The notes beneath the pieces were generated by a model that had not been told where the DNA came from, ran no database searches, and saw nothing but the letters and a program-made list of their open reading frames with translations. The position numbers were made by a program, and so were the translations under genes. Shown here one piece after another: positions 1-8,968 of a DNA stretch of 64,000 bases. Numbering within the stretch: the stretch's first letter is position 1; the number at the start of each line of letters is the position of its first letter. Source of the DNA: Acetobacter oryzoeni (GTDB taxonomy: Bacteria; Pseudomonadota; Alphaproteobacteria; Acetobacterales; Acetobacteraceae); the NCBI RefSeq assembly GCF_004014775.2, contig NZ_CP042808.1, positions 1,482,001 to 1,546,000 on the forward strand, given 5' to 3'.

Positions 1-714
1 CTGGTGCGTAACCTTGGGGCGGCAGAAATTGTCAGTCAGTTCATGGCTGCGCGAGATTCCTACGGAGAATGGCCCAGCCCCAAAGGCGAAACGCCTCGCC
101 TTCTCTCCACCATCGTACTGATGGGTATGGGGGAGCCACTTTACAATTATGAAAATGTCGCCAAAGCCATGAAAATCATCATGGATGGCGAAGGCATTGG
201 GCTTTCTCGTCGGCGCATCACACTTTCCACCTCTGGCGTTGTGCCTCTCATGGATCGGTGTGGAGATGAACTCGGGATCAATCTGGCGGTTTCCCTGCAC
301 GCCGTTCGAAATGATCTGCGCGATGAAATTGTGCCACTCAACAGAAAGTACCCAATTGAGGAAGTGCTGGCGGCCTGCCGGCGCTACCCCGCTGCCAGCA
401 ATGCCCGCCGCATTACGTTTGAATACATTATGCTACGCGGCATCAACGATAGTGAAGCCGATGCGCGCGAGCTTGTGCGCCTGATTTCTGGCATTCCAGC
501 AAAAGTAAACCTTATTCCGTTCAATCCGTGGCCGGGGAGCGATTACAAGCCCTCCACGCGGGAGCAGCAAAACCGGTTTGCAGAAATTGTTATGAATGCA
601 GGATTTGCTTCTCCTATTCGTACCCCTCGTGGACGAGATATTCTGGCTGCCTGCGGGCAATTAAAAACGGCAAGTGAACGCGCTCGCGCAAGTTCTGTAC
701 CTGTTTCGGAATAA
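1..714 (+). CDS. rlmN: 23S rRNA (adenine2503-C2)-methyltransferase, 3' part
   Basis: Radical SAM enzyme that methylates C2 of A2503 in 23S rRNA (and A37 of some tRNAs in this family). The frame is already open at base 1, so the N-terminal part, including the CxxxC iron-sulfur motif, lies outside the window. Visible are the SAM-binding [10 protein letters not shown] stretch (about nt 121-150), the STSG segment, and the C-terminal AACGQL motif near nt 646-663, whose cysteine is the methyl-carrying catalytic residue in the family. 237 codons remain, about 60% of the usual length. The ending with a short variable tail is normal. A 110-nt gap separates it from argG, so the two are probably transcribed separately. 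Identification is secure. Confidence 0.95.
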   Translation: MVRNLGAAEIVSQFMAARDSYGEWPSPKGETPRLLSTIVLMGMGEPLYNYENVAKAMKIIMDGEGIGLSRRRITLSTSGVVPLMDRCGDELGINLAVSLHAVRNDLRDEIVPLNRKYPIEEVLAACRRYPAASNARRITFEYIMLRGINDSEADARELVRLISGIPAKVNLIPFNPWPGSDYKPSTREQQNRFAEIVMNAGFASPIRTPRGRDILAACGQLKTASERARASSVPVSE

Positions 715-763
715 TTTTTCCGCATAAACAGCCCTTGGTGGGCGAATGCACTCTGGTTACGCG

Positions 764-783
764 CCTCCTGCAGTGATAGGAGG
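764..783 (+). promoter_or_regulatory. Small hairpin in the argG leader
   Basis: CCTCCT (764-769) pairs with AGGAGG (778-783) around an 8-nt loop, in the 110-nt gap between rlmN and argG. The right arm is a perfect Shine-Dalgarno sequence, but it lies about 40 nt before the argG start, which has its own CAGGAG at about 810-815. A 15-codon frame (ATG near 746, stop near 793) overlaps the hairpin and is not arginine-rich. Function unknown; this may be chance. Confidence 0.25.
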
Positions 784-824
784 AAAGCCATAGTTACAGA
801 TTTATATATCAGGAGATCTGCCTC

Positions 825-2066
825 ATGGGCCCGACTTCCGCCCGGAAAGACGTTAAAAAGGTTGTTCTGGCTTACTCTGGTGGCTTGGATACGTCTGTTA
901 TCCTTCGCTGGCTCCAGAACACCTATGGTTGCGAGGTTGTTACCTTTACGGCTGATCTGGGCCAAGGGGAAGAACTGGAACCAGCCCGCAAAAAAGCGGA
1001 AATGTTTGGCGTAAAAGAAATCTTTGTTGAAGATCTGCGCGAAACATTTGTGAAGGACTTTGTCTTTCCCATGTTCCGGGCCAATACCCTGTACGAAGGC
1101 CAGTATCTTCTGGGCACATCCATTGCGCGCCCACTGATTGCACAGCGCCAGATTGAAATTGCAGAAGCAGTTGGCGCAGATGCCGTGGCACATGGCGCAA
1201 CCGGCAAAGGCAACGATCAGGTTCGTTTTGAGCTGGCATATTATGCCCTTAAGCCAGATATCACGGTTATTGCCCCTTGGCGGGAATGGGATCTGACATC
1301 CCGCACGCGTCTGCTGGCTTTTGCTGAAGAAAATCAGATTCCGATTGCCAAAGACAAGCGCGGCGAAGCCCCCTTCTCTGTAGATGCTAACCTGCTGCAT
1401 TCTTCTTCAGAAGGGAAAGTTCTGGAAGACCCTGCCGTTGCTCCAGAAGAAATTGTGTTTCAGCGCACAATCTCTCCAGAAGCAGCACCAGATAAGCCCA
1501 CAGAAATCACCATTGATTTTGTAAGCGGTGACCCCGTTGCCATTAACGGCGTGGCTATGTCTCCCGCTACGTTGCTGACACGCCTGAACGAGTTGGGCAA
1601 AGAAAACGGTATCGGCCGTTTGGACATGGTGGAAAACCGCTTTGTTGGCATGAAATCCCGCGGGATTTATGAAACACCCGGTGGCACCATCCTGCTGACA
1701 GCCCATCGCAGCATGGAATCCATCACGCTGGATCGCGAAGCCATGCATCTTAAAGATAGCCTGATGCCGCGCTACGCTTCCATTCTGTATAATGGCCTCT
1801 GGTTCTCCCCAGAACGGCGGATGCTGCAAGCTCTTATTGATGCCTCCCAGCATTCCGTTACTGGGCGTGTTCGCCTCAAACTGTACAAGGGCAATGTTAT
1901 CTGTGTTGGGCGCGAAAGCCCGAACAGCCTGTATGATGCCCGTGTTGTAACGTTTGAAGACGATGAAGGCGCATACAACCAGCAGGATGCTCAAGGCTTT
2001 ATCAAGCTGAATGCACTGCGCCTGCGTCTGGGCGCGCAGATCGGGCGTAAAGGTGGTGCCCTATAG
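825..2066 (+). CDS. argG: Argininosuccinate synthase
   Basis: Cytoplasmic enzyme of arginine synthesis: citrulline + aspartate + ATP gives argininosuccinate + AMP + PPi. The 413-residue product opens with the PP-loop ATP-binding motif AYSGGLDTS (residues about 15-23). It also has the family segments [10 protein letters not shown] and [11 protein letters not shown] and runs to full length for the type found in alphaproteobacteria. The ATG at 825 is preceded by CAGGAG at about 9 nt. The stop codon lies inside a terminator hairpin (2053-2078), so argG appears to be a single-gene transcript. Nothing unusual in the protein. Confidence 0.97.
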   Translation: MGPTSARKDVKKVVLAYSGGLDTSVILRWLQNTYGCEVVTFTADLGQGEELEPARKKAEMFGVKEIFVEDLRETFVKDFVFPMFRANTLYEGQYLLGTSIARPLIAQRQIEIAEAVGADAVAHGATGKGNDQVRFELAYYALKPDITVIAPWREWDLTSRTRLLAFAEENQIPIAKDKRGEAPFSVDANLLHSSSEGKVLEDPAVAPEEIVFQRTISPEAAPDKPTEITIDFVSGDPVAINGVAMSPATLLTRLNELGKENGIGRLDMVENRFVGMKSRGIYETPGGTILLTAHRSMESITLDREAMHLKDSLMPRYASILYNGLWFSPERRMLQALIDASQHSVTGRVRLKLYKGNVICVGRESPNSLYDARVVTFEDDEGAYNQQDAQGFIKLNALRLRLGAQIGRKGGAL

Positions 2067-2078
2067 GGCACCACTTTT
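2053..2078 (+). terminator. Terminator overlapping the argG stop codon
   Basis: GTGGTGCCC (2053-2061), loop TATA, GGGCACCAC (2066-2074), then TTTT. A perfect 9-bp stem. The argG TAG stop (2064-2066) spans the loop and the first base of the right arm, so a ribosome terminating there would cover the hairpin. Confidence 0.75.
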
Positions 2079-2110
2079 CCACCATCCATCAGAAGGTGTT
2101 GAAGAAGATC

Positions 2111-2608
2111 ATGATCCGTCGCTTTTCTCTTATCCCCTGCATGCTTGCGGCCAGCTTGGCCGTATCTCTTACGGCCTGTGGTTCTCACAAGGAAGAACAG
2201 GAACTTACGCCTGCTCAGCAGATGGAAAAGCTGCGCTCAGCACCTGGCGTAACTGTTCTGAAAGATGGCTTGGCCTATAAAGTTCTGGAATCCGGCCCCA
2301 AGGATGGTGAGCAGCCTCGCCCCGGTGACGGCATGATGCTTATTTATGAAGGCCGACTGCCAGATGGTTCTATCTTTGATAGTTCTGATCAGCACGGCAG
2401 CGGTGCCTATATGCAGATGCCTCTTGCTGGCCTGATTCAAGGCTGGATGGAAGCTCTGCCCTTGATGCATGTTGGTGATACGTGGATGCTGTATGTGCCG
2501 CCAGAACTTGGTTATGGGCATAAATCCATGGGTATTATCCCTTCTGACAGCCCGCTCATTTTCCGCATCCAGCTTTTGGGTGTGGAACATGCACATAATT
2601 CGCCCTGA
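2111..2608 (+). CDS. FKBP-type peptidyl-prolyl isomerase, lipoprotein
   Basis: Predicted periplasm-facing lipoprotein that isomerises Xaa-Pro bonds. The N-terminus has two arginines, a hydrophobic stretch and the lipobox LTAC, with Cys about residue 22. A linker follows, then one FKBP domain (about residues 55-160) with the usual YEGRLPDGSIFDSS, GWMEALPLMHVGD and VPPELGYG segments. In-frame GTG (2096) and TTG (2099) codons lie upstream. I chose ATG 2111 because AGAAGG at 2091-2096 fits it best and it gives a clean signal peptide. About 165 residues, typical for a single-domain FKBP. The domain and export are clear from sequence; the client protein is unknown. Confidence 0.9.
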   Translation: MIRRFSLIPCMLAASLAVSLTACGSHKEEQELTPAQQMEKLRSAPGVTVLKDGLAYKVLESGPKDGEQPRPGDGMMLIYEGRLPDGSIFDSSDQHGSGAYMQMPLAGLIQGWMEALPLMHVGDTWMLYVPPELGYGHKSMGIIPSDSPLIFRIQLLGVEHAHNSP

Positions 2609-2627
2609 TATAAACTCTCCTGATAAT

Positions 2628-2664
2628 GCGGGTTCCTGAACTTCAGGAACTCGCTTGGGTTTTT
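2628..2664 (+). terminator. Terminator after the FKBP gene
   Basis: GCGGGTTCCTG (2628-2638), loop AACTT, CAGGAACTCGC (2644-2654, one G:U pair), then TTGGGTTTTT. It ends only a few bases before the cytochrome start codon, leaving little room for a leader. Confidence 0.7.
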
Positions 2665-2668
2665 GCCC

Positions 2669-3133
2669 ATGCTTGCTTCACGCTTTGCGTATCGCCTTTT
2701 ATGTAGTGGCATGTTGCTTTTTGTAGCCGCATGTTCTCCTAAAAGCGGCTCCAGCCTTTACGGCACCAATTGCGGCATTTGCCATCATGGTGGTGATGGC
2801 ATGCCGGGCTCTGTTCCCCCACTTGTCAACCGCATTGATCAGATTGCCAGCACCCCAGAAGGGCGCAAATATCTGGCTGATGTGCTTATGAATGGCGTAA
2901 GCGGGCCTATAAAAGCCAATGGTGCGCCCTATAGCGCAGAAATGCCTCCCTTCCGCTACCTTAAAGATGAAGAAGTAGCGGCTATTCTGACTTGGCTTTC
3001 ACAACGTGGAAACCTAAAACCTGCCCCAACAATAAGCGCGGCAGAGATTGCAACGGCGCGGGCTGACAGAAAATCAGCTGGCAAAGTGGCAGGCGAACGG
3101 GAAGAACTGGATCGCACACATCCAATCCCATAA
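2669..3133 (+). CDS. Class I cytochrome c, predicted lipoprotein
   Basis: Small electron carrier of about 154 residues. The signal sequence ends in a lipobox-like VAAC (Cys about 22), followed by a single haem-binding CxxCH motif (CGICH, residues 35-39). The MPPF segment near residue 92 is the likely Met axial ligand. The C-terminal third is polar and proline-rich. This fits a membrane-anchored periplasmic monohaem cytochrome c feeding a terminal oxidase or a PQQ dehydrogenase; the partner is not shown here. The start follows a terminator hairpin almost directly and has no clear ribosome-binding site, so expression may be leaderless or read through from the FKBP gene. An in-frame TTG lies at 2663. 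Confidence 0.85.
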   Translation: MLASRFAYRLLCSGMLLFVAACSPKSGSSLYGTNCGICHHGGDGMPGSVPPLVNRIDQIASTPEGRKYLADVLMNGVSGPIKANGAPYSAEMPPFRYLKDEEVAAILTWLSQRGNLKPAPTISAAEIATARADRKSAGKVAGEREELDRTHPIP

Positions 3134-3166
3134 TCTGTTCCCATAACATGTGGTGATACTTTTCTT

Positions 3167-4162
3167 ATGCAGCGTATTTTTTCTGGTATTCAGCCATCTG
3201 GTGTTCCCCAACTTGGCAATTATCTTGGGGCAATTCGAAACTGGGTTAATTTGCAGGCAAACTATGAATGCATTTTTTGCCTTGTAGACATGCACGCTAT
3301 TACCGTGTGGCAGGACCCGGAAAAACTACGCGAACATACCTTAACACAGGCTGCTATCCTGCTTGCTGCGGGCATTGATGCTGACAAGCACATTCTCTTC
3401 AACCAGTCTGCAGTTTCTGCCCATGCGCGGCTGGCGTGGATTTTTAATTGCGTTGCTCGGATAGGTTGGCTGAACCGTATGACGCAATTTAAGGATAAAG
3501 CAGGGAAAGACCGCGAAAATCATTCGGCTGGCCTATACGTGTACCCTAACCTTATGGCCGCAGATATTTTGGCGTATAAAGCGACGCATGTTCCGGTGGG
3601 CGAAGACCAGAAACAACATCTGGAGCTTACCAATGATATCGCCCAAAAATTCAACCATGATTACAAGGTAGAGTTTTTTCCGCAGGTAGAACCTCTTATT
3701 CCACCCACAGCTGCGCGTATCATGAGCTTACGTGATGGCACCAAAAAGATGTCCAAATCGGACCCCTCTGCACAAAGTCGGATTGAGCTAACAGACGATG
3801 CTGATGCAATTGCTTTAAAAATCCGCCGTGCAAAAACTGACTCTGAACCTCTACCTGAAGATATCACCGGCCTTGCGGATCGTCCGGAAGCAAAAAATCT
3901 TGTTTCCATTTACGCAGCCTTGGCCGATATTTCTGCTGAGCAGGTACTACAAGAACATGCGGGACAAGGCTTTGGCCCATTTAAAGCTGCGCTAACAGAA
4001 ATTGTTGTCAACGCCATTGCCCCCATAGGGCAAGAAACGACGCGGCTTTTGCAGGATGAAAGCTATTTGCTGAATACATTGCGTTCAGGCGCACAACGCG
4101 CACAGAGCATTGCGGAACCTATTGTTTCCGAAGCTGAAAAACTTGTTGGCTTTCTAAAATAA
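3167..4162 (+). CDS. trpS: Tryptophanyl-tRNA synthetase
   Basis: Class I aminoacyl-tRNA synthetase charging tRNA-Trp. The 331-residue protein starts with the nucleotide-binding region [14 protein letters not shown], the HIGH-equivalent of bacterial TrpRS. It carries KKMSKSDPS (KMSKS loop) in the middle third and ends with the helical anticodon-binding part. Length is normal. The ATG at 3167 gives the expected N-terminus, [12 protein letters not shown]. It follows the cytochrome gene by 33 nt on the same strand and might be co-transcribed with it. DNA after its stop becomes clearly richer in A+T. Confidence 0.97.
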   Translation: MQRIFSGIQPSGVPQLGNYLGAIRNWVNLQANYECIFCLVDMHAITVWQDPEKLREHTLTQAAILLAAGIDADKHILFNQSAVSAHARLAWIFNCVARIGWLNRMTQFKDKAGKDRENHSAGLYVYPNLMAADILAYKATHVPVGEDQKQHLELTNDIAQKFNHDYKVEFFPQVEPLIPPTAARIMSLRDGTKKMSKSDPSAQSRIELTDDADAIALKIRRAKTDSEPLPEDITGLADRPEAKNLVSIYAALADISAEQVLQEHAGQGFGPFKAALTEIVVNAIAPIGQETTRLLQDESYLLNTLRSGAQRAQSIAEPIVSEAEKLVGFLK

Positions 4163-4174
4163 ACGAAATCAATA

Positions 4175-4906
4175 TTACTTTTTCTCAGCAGATATCCGGG
4201 CATTTTCAATAATGCCCGGCGCTGCCAAAGCAATTAGAACAATTGCAACTATAAATAGAATATATTTTTGGCAATAGGCATATCCTAAGGCACCCAATAC
4301 ACTACCCACAATAAAACAAACCACTATTTGTGCATGCAACCATAAGCGTTTTTTAATAACATCCAAATATTCACTATCAACTTGATGATAAAAAGATTCA
4401 AGCCAATCCGATATTTCTATTCCAAGATCCGTCAACATTCCAGTAACGTGAGTTGTACGCACAACGGATCCTGAAATACGGGTAACTGTAGCGTTTTGTA
4501 AGCCCATAACAAAACTTAGAACTAACGCAGCCCCACCATCAGGCACACCAACCTGTGTAAACCAAATGGATTTCACGCCTAAGGCTACCAAAATAGCTGC
4601 CTCTAAAACCAAGCTGAAAGCATATACCGCGCCCCACCCTTTGCGACGCCCCATGTTAACAAGAATGGTACAAACAATCGCACCTAAAACAAAGCTGACA
4701 ATTAAAGCCAAACTTAAAAAAGCTGCTCTCATATCTAAAGCATTTACCTTAAGAGCCAAGCTGGATGCATTGCCTGTCATATTGGCGCAGTAATATCCAA
4801 ATTGCAGAAAACCCAGCACGTTTACAGTCCCTGCCACAACGGCAAGAGAACTACCGAGTTGTCTGTTCATCTGAAAACTGCGCTGACTTTTTTCTCGCAA
4901 TAGCAT
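4175..4906 (-). CDS. DUF1275 (YoaK-type) membrane protein
   Basis: Integral membrane protein with about six hydrophobic helices over 243 residues. It has the family features GTVNVLGFLQFGYYCANMTGN near the N-terminus and SFVMGLQNATVTRISG with THVTGMLTDLG in the middle. The biochemical role of DUF1275 proteins is not established. The open frame continues upstream to 4993, but ATG 4906 has GGAGAA 11 nt before it and gives a normal family N-terminus, so I chose it. The coding DNA is visibly AT-rich compared with its neighbours, and the gene sits next to tRNA-Val and a broken frame, which suggests acquisition by transfer. It is convergent with trpS, with only 12 nt between the stops. Confidence 0.85.
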   Translation of the reverse strand: MLLREKSQRSFQMNRQLGSSLAVVAGTVNVLGFLQFGYYCANMTGNASSLALKVNALDMRAAFLSLALIVSFVLGAIVCTILVNMGRRKGWGAVYAFSLVLEAAILVALGVKSIWFTQVGVPDGGAALVLSFVMGLQNATVTRISGSVVRTTHVTGMLTDLGIEISDWLESFYHQVDSEYLDVIKKRLWLHAQIVVCFIVGSVLGALGYAYCQKYILFIVAIVLIALAAPGIIENARISAEKK

Positions 4907-5028
4907 AATCAAGAATTTCTCCGCTTTAATGATACAAAGCAATGCCATTACCCTGTTTTTTTTACACTTTTTACGTAAGAAGCCCCTTGCCAAATGCCTG
5001 GGAGACAGATATTAAGCTCGCACAAACC

Positions 5029-5103
5029 GGGTGCGTAGCTCAGCGGTAGAGCATCGCCTTCACACGGCGGGGGTCACAGGTTCAATCCCTGTCGCACCCA
5101 CCA
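5029..5103 (+). tRNA. tRNA-Val (anticodon CAC)
   Basis: A full cloverleaf can be folded. Acceptor 5029-5035 (GGGTGCG) pairs with 5093-5099 (CGCACCC). The D arm is GCTC/GAGC, the anticodon stem 5054-5058/5066-5070, the anticodon CAC at 5061-5063, and the T arm ACAGG/CCTGT. Discriminator A 5100 and an encoded CCA (5101-5103) follow. It reads valine GUG codons. The sequence downstream contains no second copy of the tRNA 3' end, so no attachment-site duplication is visible here. Confidence 0.97.
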
Positions 5104-5264
5104 CGGTTTTCCCTAGTTTCCTGCGGGTTTTAGAGAATTTATGCTCACCTCTCATCTTCTAGGTTAGCTTGATTAACTTCCCTTAAAATTAATAACCCAT
5201 TATTCAAAAAGCACACGATGGCATAACTTATTATGTCCGCACTGTCAGATTGTTCCAATCATAA

Positions 5265-5483
5265 CATTCTCGACACCTTCCGCGCCTAACCAATCTTGGT
5301 GGTAGCTCATCTGGCGAAGATTTGGAGCTTGTTGGTGATACCTTGGCGGAGGTTATCGAAAACACACCGCAAGATTTTAATCTGCCTATCAAATTACAGA
5401 CGATCAGCGAATTAAAGCATTTGCTTGCCTATAGCGATGCAGACAATGAGTATGTCAGGTCAGGGTTTGCTTATTATAGTTAA
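5265..5483 (+). pseudogene. Open-frame remnant downstream of tRNA-Val, unrecognised
   Basis: The 480 nt between tRNA-Val and the next terminator hold no intact gene. One frame stays open for 72 codons (5265-5480, stop TAA 5481-5483). It reads like real protein, with acidic and hydrophobic residues well mixed and segments such as GEDLELVGDTLAEVIE and LQTISELKHLLAYSD. It has no ATG or GTG near its 5' end; the first TTG is at 5322. I do not recognise the family. The simplest reading is the 3' end of a gene whose start was lost, perhaps a leftover of an element that had inserted at the tRNA. It could also be a short gene starting at the TTG, which I consider less likely. Confidence 0.4.
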
Positions 5484-5584
5484 GCCCGGATATCTCCCCA
5501 ATTGGGGTCACTTTCTAAGTCAGCGGGCATTCTGTTCTGCATGCTTAATAAAATAATAAGCGCTACTATAGTGTCTTAAGCTAC

Positions 5585-5615
5585 AAAAAAGCCCTCCAAT
5601 GTGGAGGGCTTTTTT
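5585..5615. terminator. Bidirectional terminator
   Basis: AAAAAA, then GCCCTCCA (5591-5598), loop ATG, TGGAGGGC (5602-5609), then TTTTTT. A perfect 8-bp stem with A and T runs on both sides works on either strand. On the minus strand it lies about 57 nt beyond the response-regulator stop and should end that transcript. Confidence 0.85.
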
Positions 5616-5671
5616 ATATAATTTGAATCACGAAACCGTTAGAAGTTAAAACGACTTCAGTTTACCAAAAA

Positions 5672-6394
5672 TCAAACAGCTGTTGTCGCAACTTCTGGTT
5701 CAGGGTTAAGGCGATACCCCCCGCCTTCTGTAACCAGCAAAGAAGCATGAGCTGGATCTGGCTCAATCTTTTGGCGCAGGCGGTAAATGTGGGTTTCCAG
5801 CGTATGCGTTGTTACCGCAGCATTATACCCCCACACCTCGTTCAGCAAAACCTGCCGGGGCACTGGGCGCGTTCCTGCACGATAAAGAAACTTCAGAATA
5901 GCCGTTTCTTTTTCCGTCAAACGAATGCGACGGTTTTTGGCTGGTTCCTGCAATAGCTTGGCAGAAGGGCGGAACGTATATGGGCCAATGGAAAACACAG
6001 CATCTTCACTGTTTTCAAACAGTCTTAGCTGCGCCCGCAATCTGGCCAGAAGCTCTGCAATACGGAAAGGCTTGGCAACGTAATCATTGGCACCAGCATC
6101 AAGCCCCTTCACAATATCAGATTCATCATCTGATCCTGTAAGCATGATAACGGGCATACGCAGGCCATCCTTGCGCAGTTCTGCACAAAAATCGCGCCCA
6201 TCTCCATCTGGCAGGGTTACGTCCAGCAGAATGGCATCACACCGTGCATCTGGTTCCTTCAGCTTCTGGCGAGCTTCGGCCAATGTTGCCGCCTCCAGAA
6301 CCTGAAATTCTCCATCCAACTGCAACTGCTCTGCCAGTGTTCTGCGAATGACCTGATCGTCATCTACAACCAAAATTGGGCGCGCACCCGTCAT
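5672..6394 (-). CDS. OmpR/PhoB-family response regulator
   Basis: Two-component DNA-binding regulator of 240 residues. The receiver domain (about 5-120) has the acidic pair DDD at 11-13, phospho-acceptor Asp58 in ILLDVTLPDGDG, Thr86 and Lys108 (AKPF). A winged-helix output domain (about 135-230) ends in LETHIYRLRQKIE and GGGYRL. No histidine kinase gene adjoins it, so it is an orphan regulator in this window. A CRISPR- or phosphate-type role cannot be read from the sequence. The terminator at 5585-5615 follows, and a divergent L,D-transpeptidase gene starts about 150 nt upstream, so they may share a control region. Confidence 0.93.
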   Translation of the reverse strand: MTGARPILVVDDDQVIRRTLAEQLQLDGEFQVLEAATLAEARQKLKEPDARCDAILLDVTLPDGDGRDFCAELRKDGLRMPVIMLTGSDDESDIVKGLDAGANDYVAKPFRIAELLARLRAQLRLFENSEDAVFSIGPYTFRPSAKLLQEPAKNRRIRLTEKETAILKFLYRAGTRPVPRQVLLNEVWGYNAAVTTHTLETHIYRLRQKIEPDPAHASLLVTEGGGYRLNPEPEVATTAV

Positions 6395-6540
6395 GGAACA
6401 TCGTCTCCTTATGTCAGCCCTCTGGCTCGGCTGCCTTGGCCTACTTCTTTATCGATCACACAACGAATCGTATCGAAACCAATTTCCGGCATGATACGTC
6501 AACCTCACGCGAAAGCCATAAAGCAGGGGTAAGATTGTTT

Positions 6541-7056
6541 ATGATGATACACGTCTGGCCAACAGTAAACAGCAATATGGATGCACAACTGCATTGCAGA
6601 CACAAAAGCATGAGCGCCATTATCGGCAAGAATGGCGTAACTCACCATAAGCGCGAAGGAGACCTGTGCACACCGTTAGGCACCTTCTCCCTCAGGCAGG
6701 TCTTTTACCGGGCTGATCGGGTTATAAAGCCCCAATCTGCCCTGCCCGTTATTCCATTAAGCCTACAAGATGGCTGGTGCGATGATCCGTCATCATCCAG
6801 CTACAACCAGCACATTCAGCTTCCCTCTTCTTTCCGCCATGAAATACTATGGCGTGAAGATGCCGTGTATGATCTGATTGTCGTGATTGGTTACAACGAT
6901 AGTCCAGCAGAACCCGGCAAAGGTTCTGCCATTTTCATGCACCTGCAACGCCCCAACAAAACACCAACTGAAGGATGTGTTGCGCTCACAGAAGCCGACT
7001 TACGATTTGTTCTGGCATCTGGCGCTACAGAAATAACTATTCATCCGCCCCGTTAA
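6541..7056 (+). CDS. YkuD-type L,D-transpeptidase domain protein
   Basis: About 171 residues carrying the YkuD fold signature: a histidine in IFMHLQRPN followed by TEGCVAL with the nucleophilic cysteine. Family members form or remodel 3-3 crosslinks in peptidoglycan or attach proteins to it. This short COG3786-like subtype lacks an obvious signal peptide, which is odd for a cell-wall enzyme. The open frame extends upstream to 6376, overlapping the response-regulator gene. I chose ATG 6541 (a second ATG follows at 6544) because an AGGGG lies about 12 nt before it and the upstream residues look non-coding. Its stop codon shares the palindrome TTAA with the stop of the convergent antiporter gene. 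Confidence 0.8.
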   Translation: MMIHVWPTVNSNMDAQLHCRHKSMSAIIGKNGVTHHKREGDLCTPLGTFSLRQVFYRADRVIKPQSALPVIPLSLQDGWCDDPSSSSYNQHIQLPSSFRHEILWREDAVYDLIVVIGYNDSPAEPGKGSAIFMHLQRPNKTPTEGCVALTEADLRFVLASGATEITIHPPR

Positions 7057-8873
7057 GCTGGCTTGGCCATCTGTTCTGGCGCAACCAACCCTATTGCCAC
7101 GTAACCTCCTGGTGTCAGGGTTGGTTGTGGCTCATCCTCAGCCGAAACAATTGTAATGCCTGCACCTTTCTGAAGCACCAGAAATAACAGGAAATGGCTG
7201 CTTTCACTCAAAAGGTAGTTCTGGTTGTCTTCGGTTACTTCTATCGCAACAAAATGCCAGCCTTGGCTCACCAGCGCTTCCAGCACGGTAAAATTCCAAG
7301 CGGGCTGCCCCAACACCTTTCCGCGCGCTTCCCGGCTAAAACCACGATACTGGTCCAGACGCGCTATGCCCGGGCTAACCTGATAAACCCTCTGCCGCCC
7401 AAAATGTGGTGCCAGATGCGCACAAACCAACCCATTGTAAATGGCATCCGGCGTAGCTGAAATCAGATAATCAGCCGGACGTTCCTCCAAGTTTTCTGTG
7501 CCTTCTTCCGATAAAACTTCGGCACATAAAACAGGCACACCAGCCCGCTCGGCTGGATGCAGATCACCCAAAGAACTATCCACCAGTAAAACAGGCGTGC
7601 CCACAGCATGCACTGCCATAGCCAACTGAGTGGACCAGTCATTAGCTCCCACAATGGCCAATGCGGGTTGGTTGGAAAGCGTAAGATGCAACCGCCGACC
7701 CAGCGGAATAAGAGAAAAACCATGCAAAATCATAGTGGATGCAATAACGGCAAAAACTGCCGGCATAACCTGAGAAGCTCCGGGGTAACCCGCATCCTGC
7801 AAGCGCACACCGGCGGCACCTGCAACTGCGGCCGCCACAATACCACGCGGTGCAATCCACCCCATAAACAGCCTCTCAGCCCGACTAAGGCTGGAACCTA
7901 TGGTAGCCAACCAAATACCCAAAGGCCGCACTACAAACAGCACAGCCAATGTTAATGCCCCAATAGACCATGACAAACCGGCAAGCTCACTCCGTGTGAG
8001 ATCAGCCGTAAGCATGATGAACAGGATGGAGACAATCAGCACCACCAGTGCCTCTTTCATCCGTTGGATTTCCGCCATGCCGGGAATACGCAGATTAACC
8101 AACGCCATGCCAAATACGGTAGAGGCAATGAGCCCTGCACCATCCATGGTTAAGGTGCCTATCACGTACAAAATCAGCGCAAGGCTAAGCAGTATCGGCA
8201 TTTTCAGGAGGTCGGGCATTAAATCCCGTATGCACAGCCACCGCACACACCATGCTGTGCCAATGCCAAGAGCGATCATCAATGTCGCACTCATCAGCAT
8301 ATGCGGGATGATGGATACAAAAAATGTGCCAGATCCCTCGCCCGGCTGCATAAGCAGCACTTCCAGCACCAATGTTGCCAGAATGGCGCCTACGGGGTCA
8401 TTCAGAATGGCTTCCCACCGCAAGAAGGCTGCAATACGGGGCTTGAGCTTAGCATGGCGCAACAAGGGCAGAACAACCGTTGGCCCTGTTACCACAATAA
8501 TGGCGCCAAACAGAAAGGCCGGGCCCCAGCCCATGCGCCCAACGTAATGGGCTGCAATGCTGCCTAAAATTAAATTGATCGGCAATGCCACCAGCGTAAG
8601 ACGCAAAACGCCCTCACCGGCTTCTTTTAGCTGACGAAAATCAAGCGCGAGACCGCCTTCAAACACGATAAGCGCCACCGCCAAAGAGACCATTTGGTGG
8701 AAGGCACTACCGGCAACCTCGGAGGGATGCATGATCTGCAACCCCGGCCCCAAAAGCAAACCTAAAGAAAAAAGCAGGACAATGGCAGGTAACCTAAAGC
8801 GCCAAGCCGTCCATTGTGCCAGCATACCGCCGCCCAGCACGAGAAAAACAAAAAGGATTACGCTTTCAGTCAT
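7053..8873 (-). CDS. Cation:proton antiporter (CPA1, NhaP-like) with nucleotide-binding-like tail
   Basis: 606-residue inner-membrane antiporter. The first 400 residues are about 12-13 hydrophobic helices with family features such as FEGGLALDF, TGPTVVLPLLRHA, NDPVGAILATL and WIAPRGIVAAAVA, as in sodium or potassium/proton exchangers. Residues about 400-520 look like a Rossmann (TrkA-N/RCK-like) domain beginning LAIVGANDWSTQLA. A further 80 soluble residues follow. The cytoplasmic tail probably gates transport. Which cation it uses cannot be told from sequence. The 95-nt gap to rsmB upstream suggests a separate promoter or loose operon. Convergent and overlapping by stop codon with the transpeptidase gene. 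Confidence 0.92.
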   Translation of the reverse strand: MTESVILFVFLVLGGGMLAQWTAWRFRLPAIVLLFSLGLLLGPGLQIMHPSEVAGSAFHQMVSLAVALIVFEGGLALDFRQLKEAGEGVLRLTLVALPINLILGSIAAHYVGRMGWGPAFLFGAIIVVTGPTVVLPLLRHAKLKPRIAAFLRWEAILNDPVGAILATLVLEVLLMQPGEGSGTFFVSIIPHMLMSATLMIALGIGTAWCVRWLCIRDLMPDLLKMPILLSLALILYVIGTLTMDGAGLIASTVFGMALVNLRIPGMAEIQRMKEALVVLIVSILFIMLTADLTRSELAGLSWSIGALTLAVLFVVRPLGIWLATIGSSLSRAERLFMGWIAPRGIVAAAVAGAAGVRLQDAGYPGASQVMPAVFAVIASTMILHGFSLIPLGRRLHLTLSNQPALAIVGANDWSTQLAMAVHAVGTPVLLVDSSLGDLHPAERAGVPVLCAEVLSEEGTENLEERPADYLISATPDAIYNGLVCAHLAPHFGRQRVYQVSPGIARLDQYRGFSREARGKVLGQPAWNFTVLEALVSQGWHFVAIEVTEDNQNYLLSESSHFLLFLVLQKGAGITIVSAEDEPQPTLTPGGYVAIGLVAPEQMAKPA

Positions 8874-8968
8874 GCGGGGCCATTTATCTTATTGGTCTAT
8901 AGGACCTGATGAATCAGGCATCAGTATTATGCGTAAGACCAATAAGATGAACAGTTAAAAATATTTTC

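Noticed and set aside
543..1400. 285-codon open frame opposite argG
   Set aside because: It lies antisense within argG and rlmN, has no ribosome-binding site and no protein-family features; typical shadow of a GC-biased gene.
5104..5600. Attachment-site repeat of the tRNA-Val 3' end
   Set aside because: I searched by eye for a second copy of the T-arm/acceptor sequence downstream and found none.
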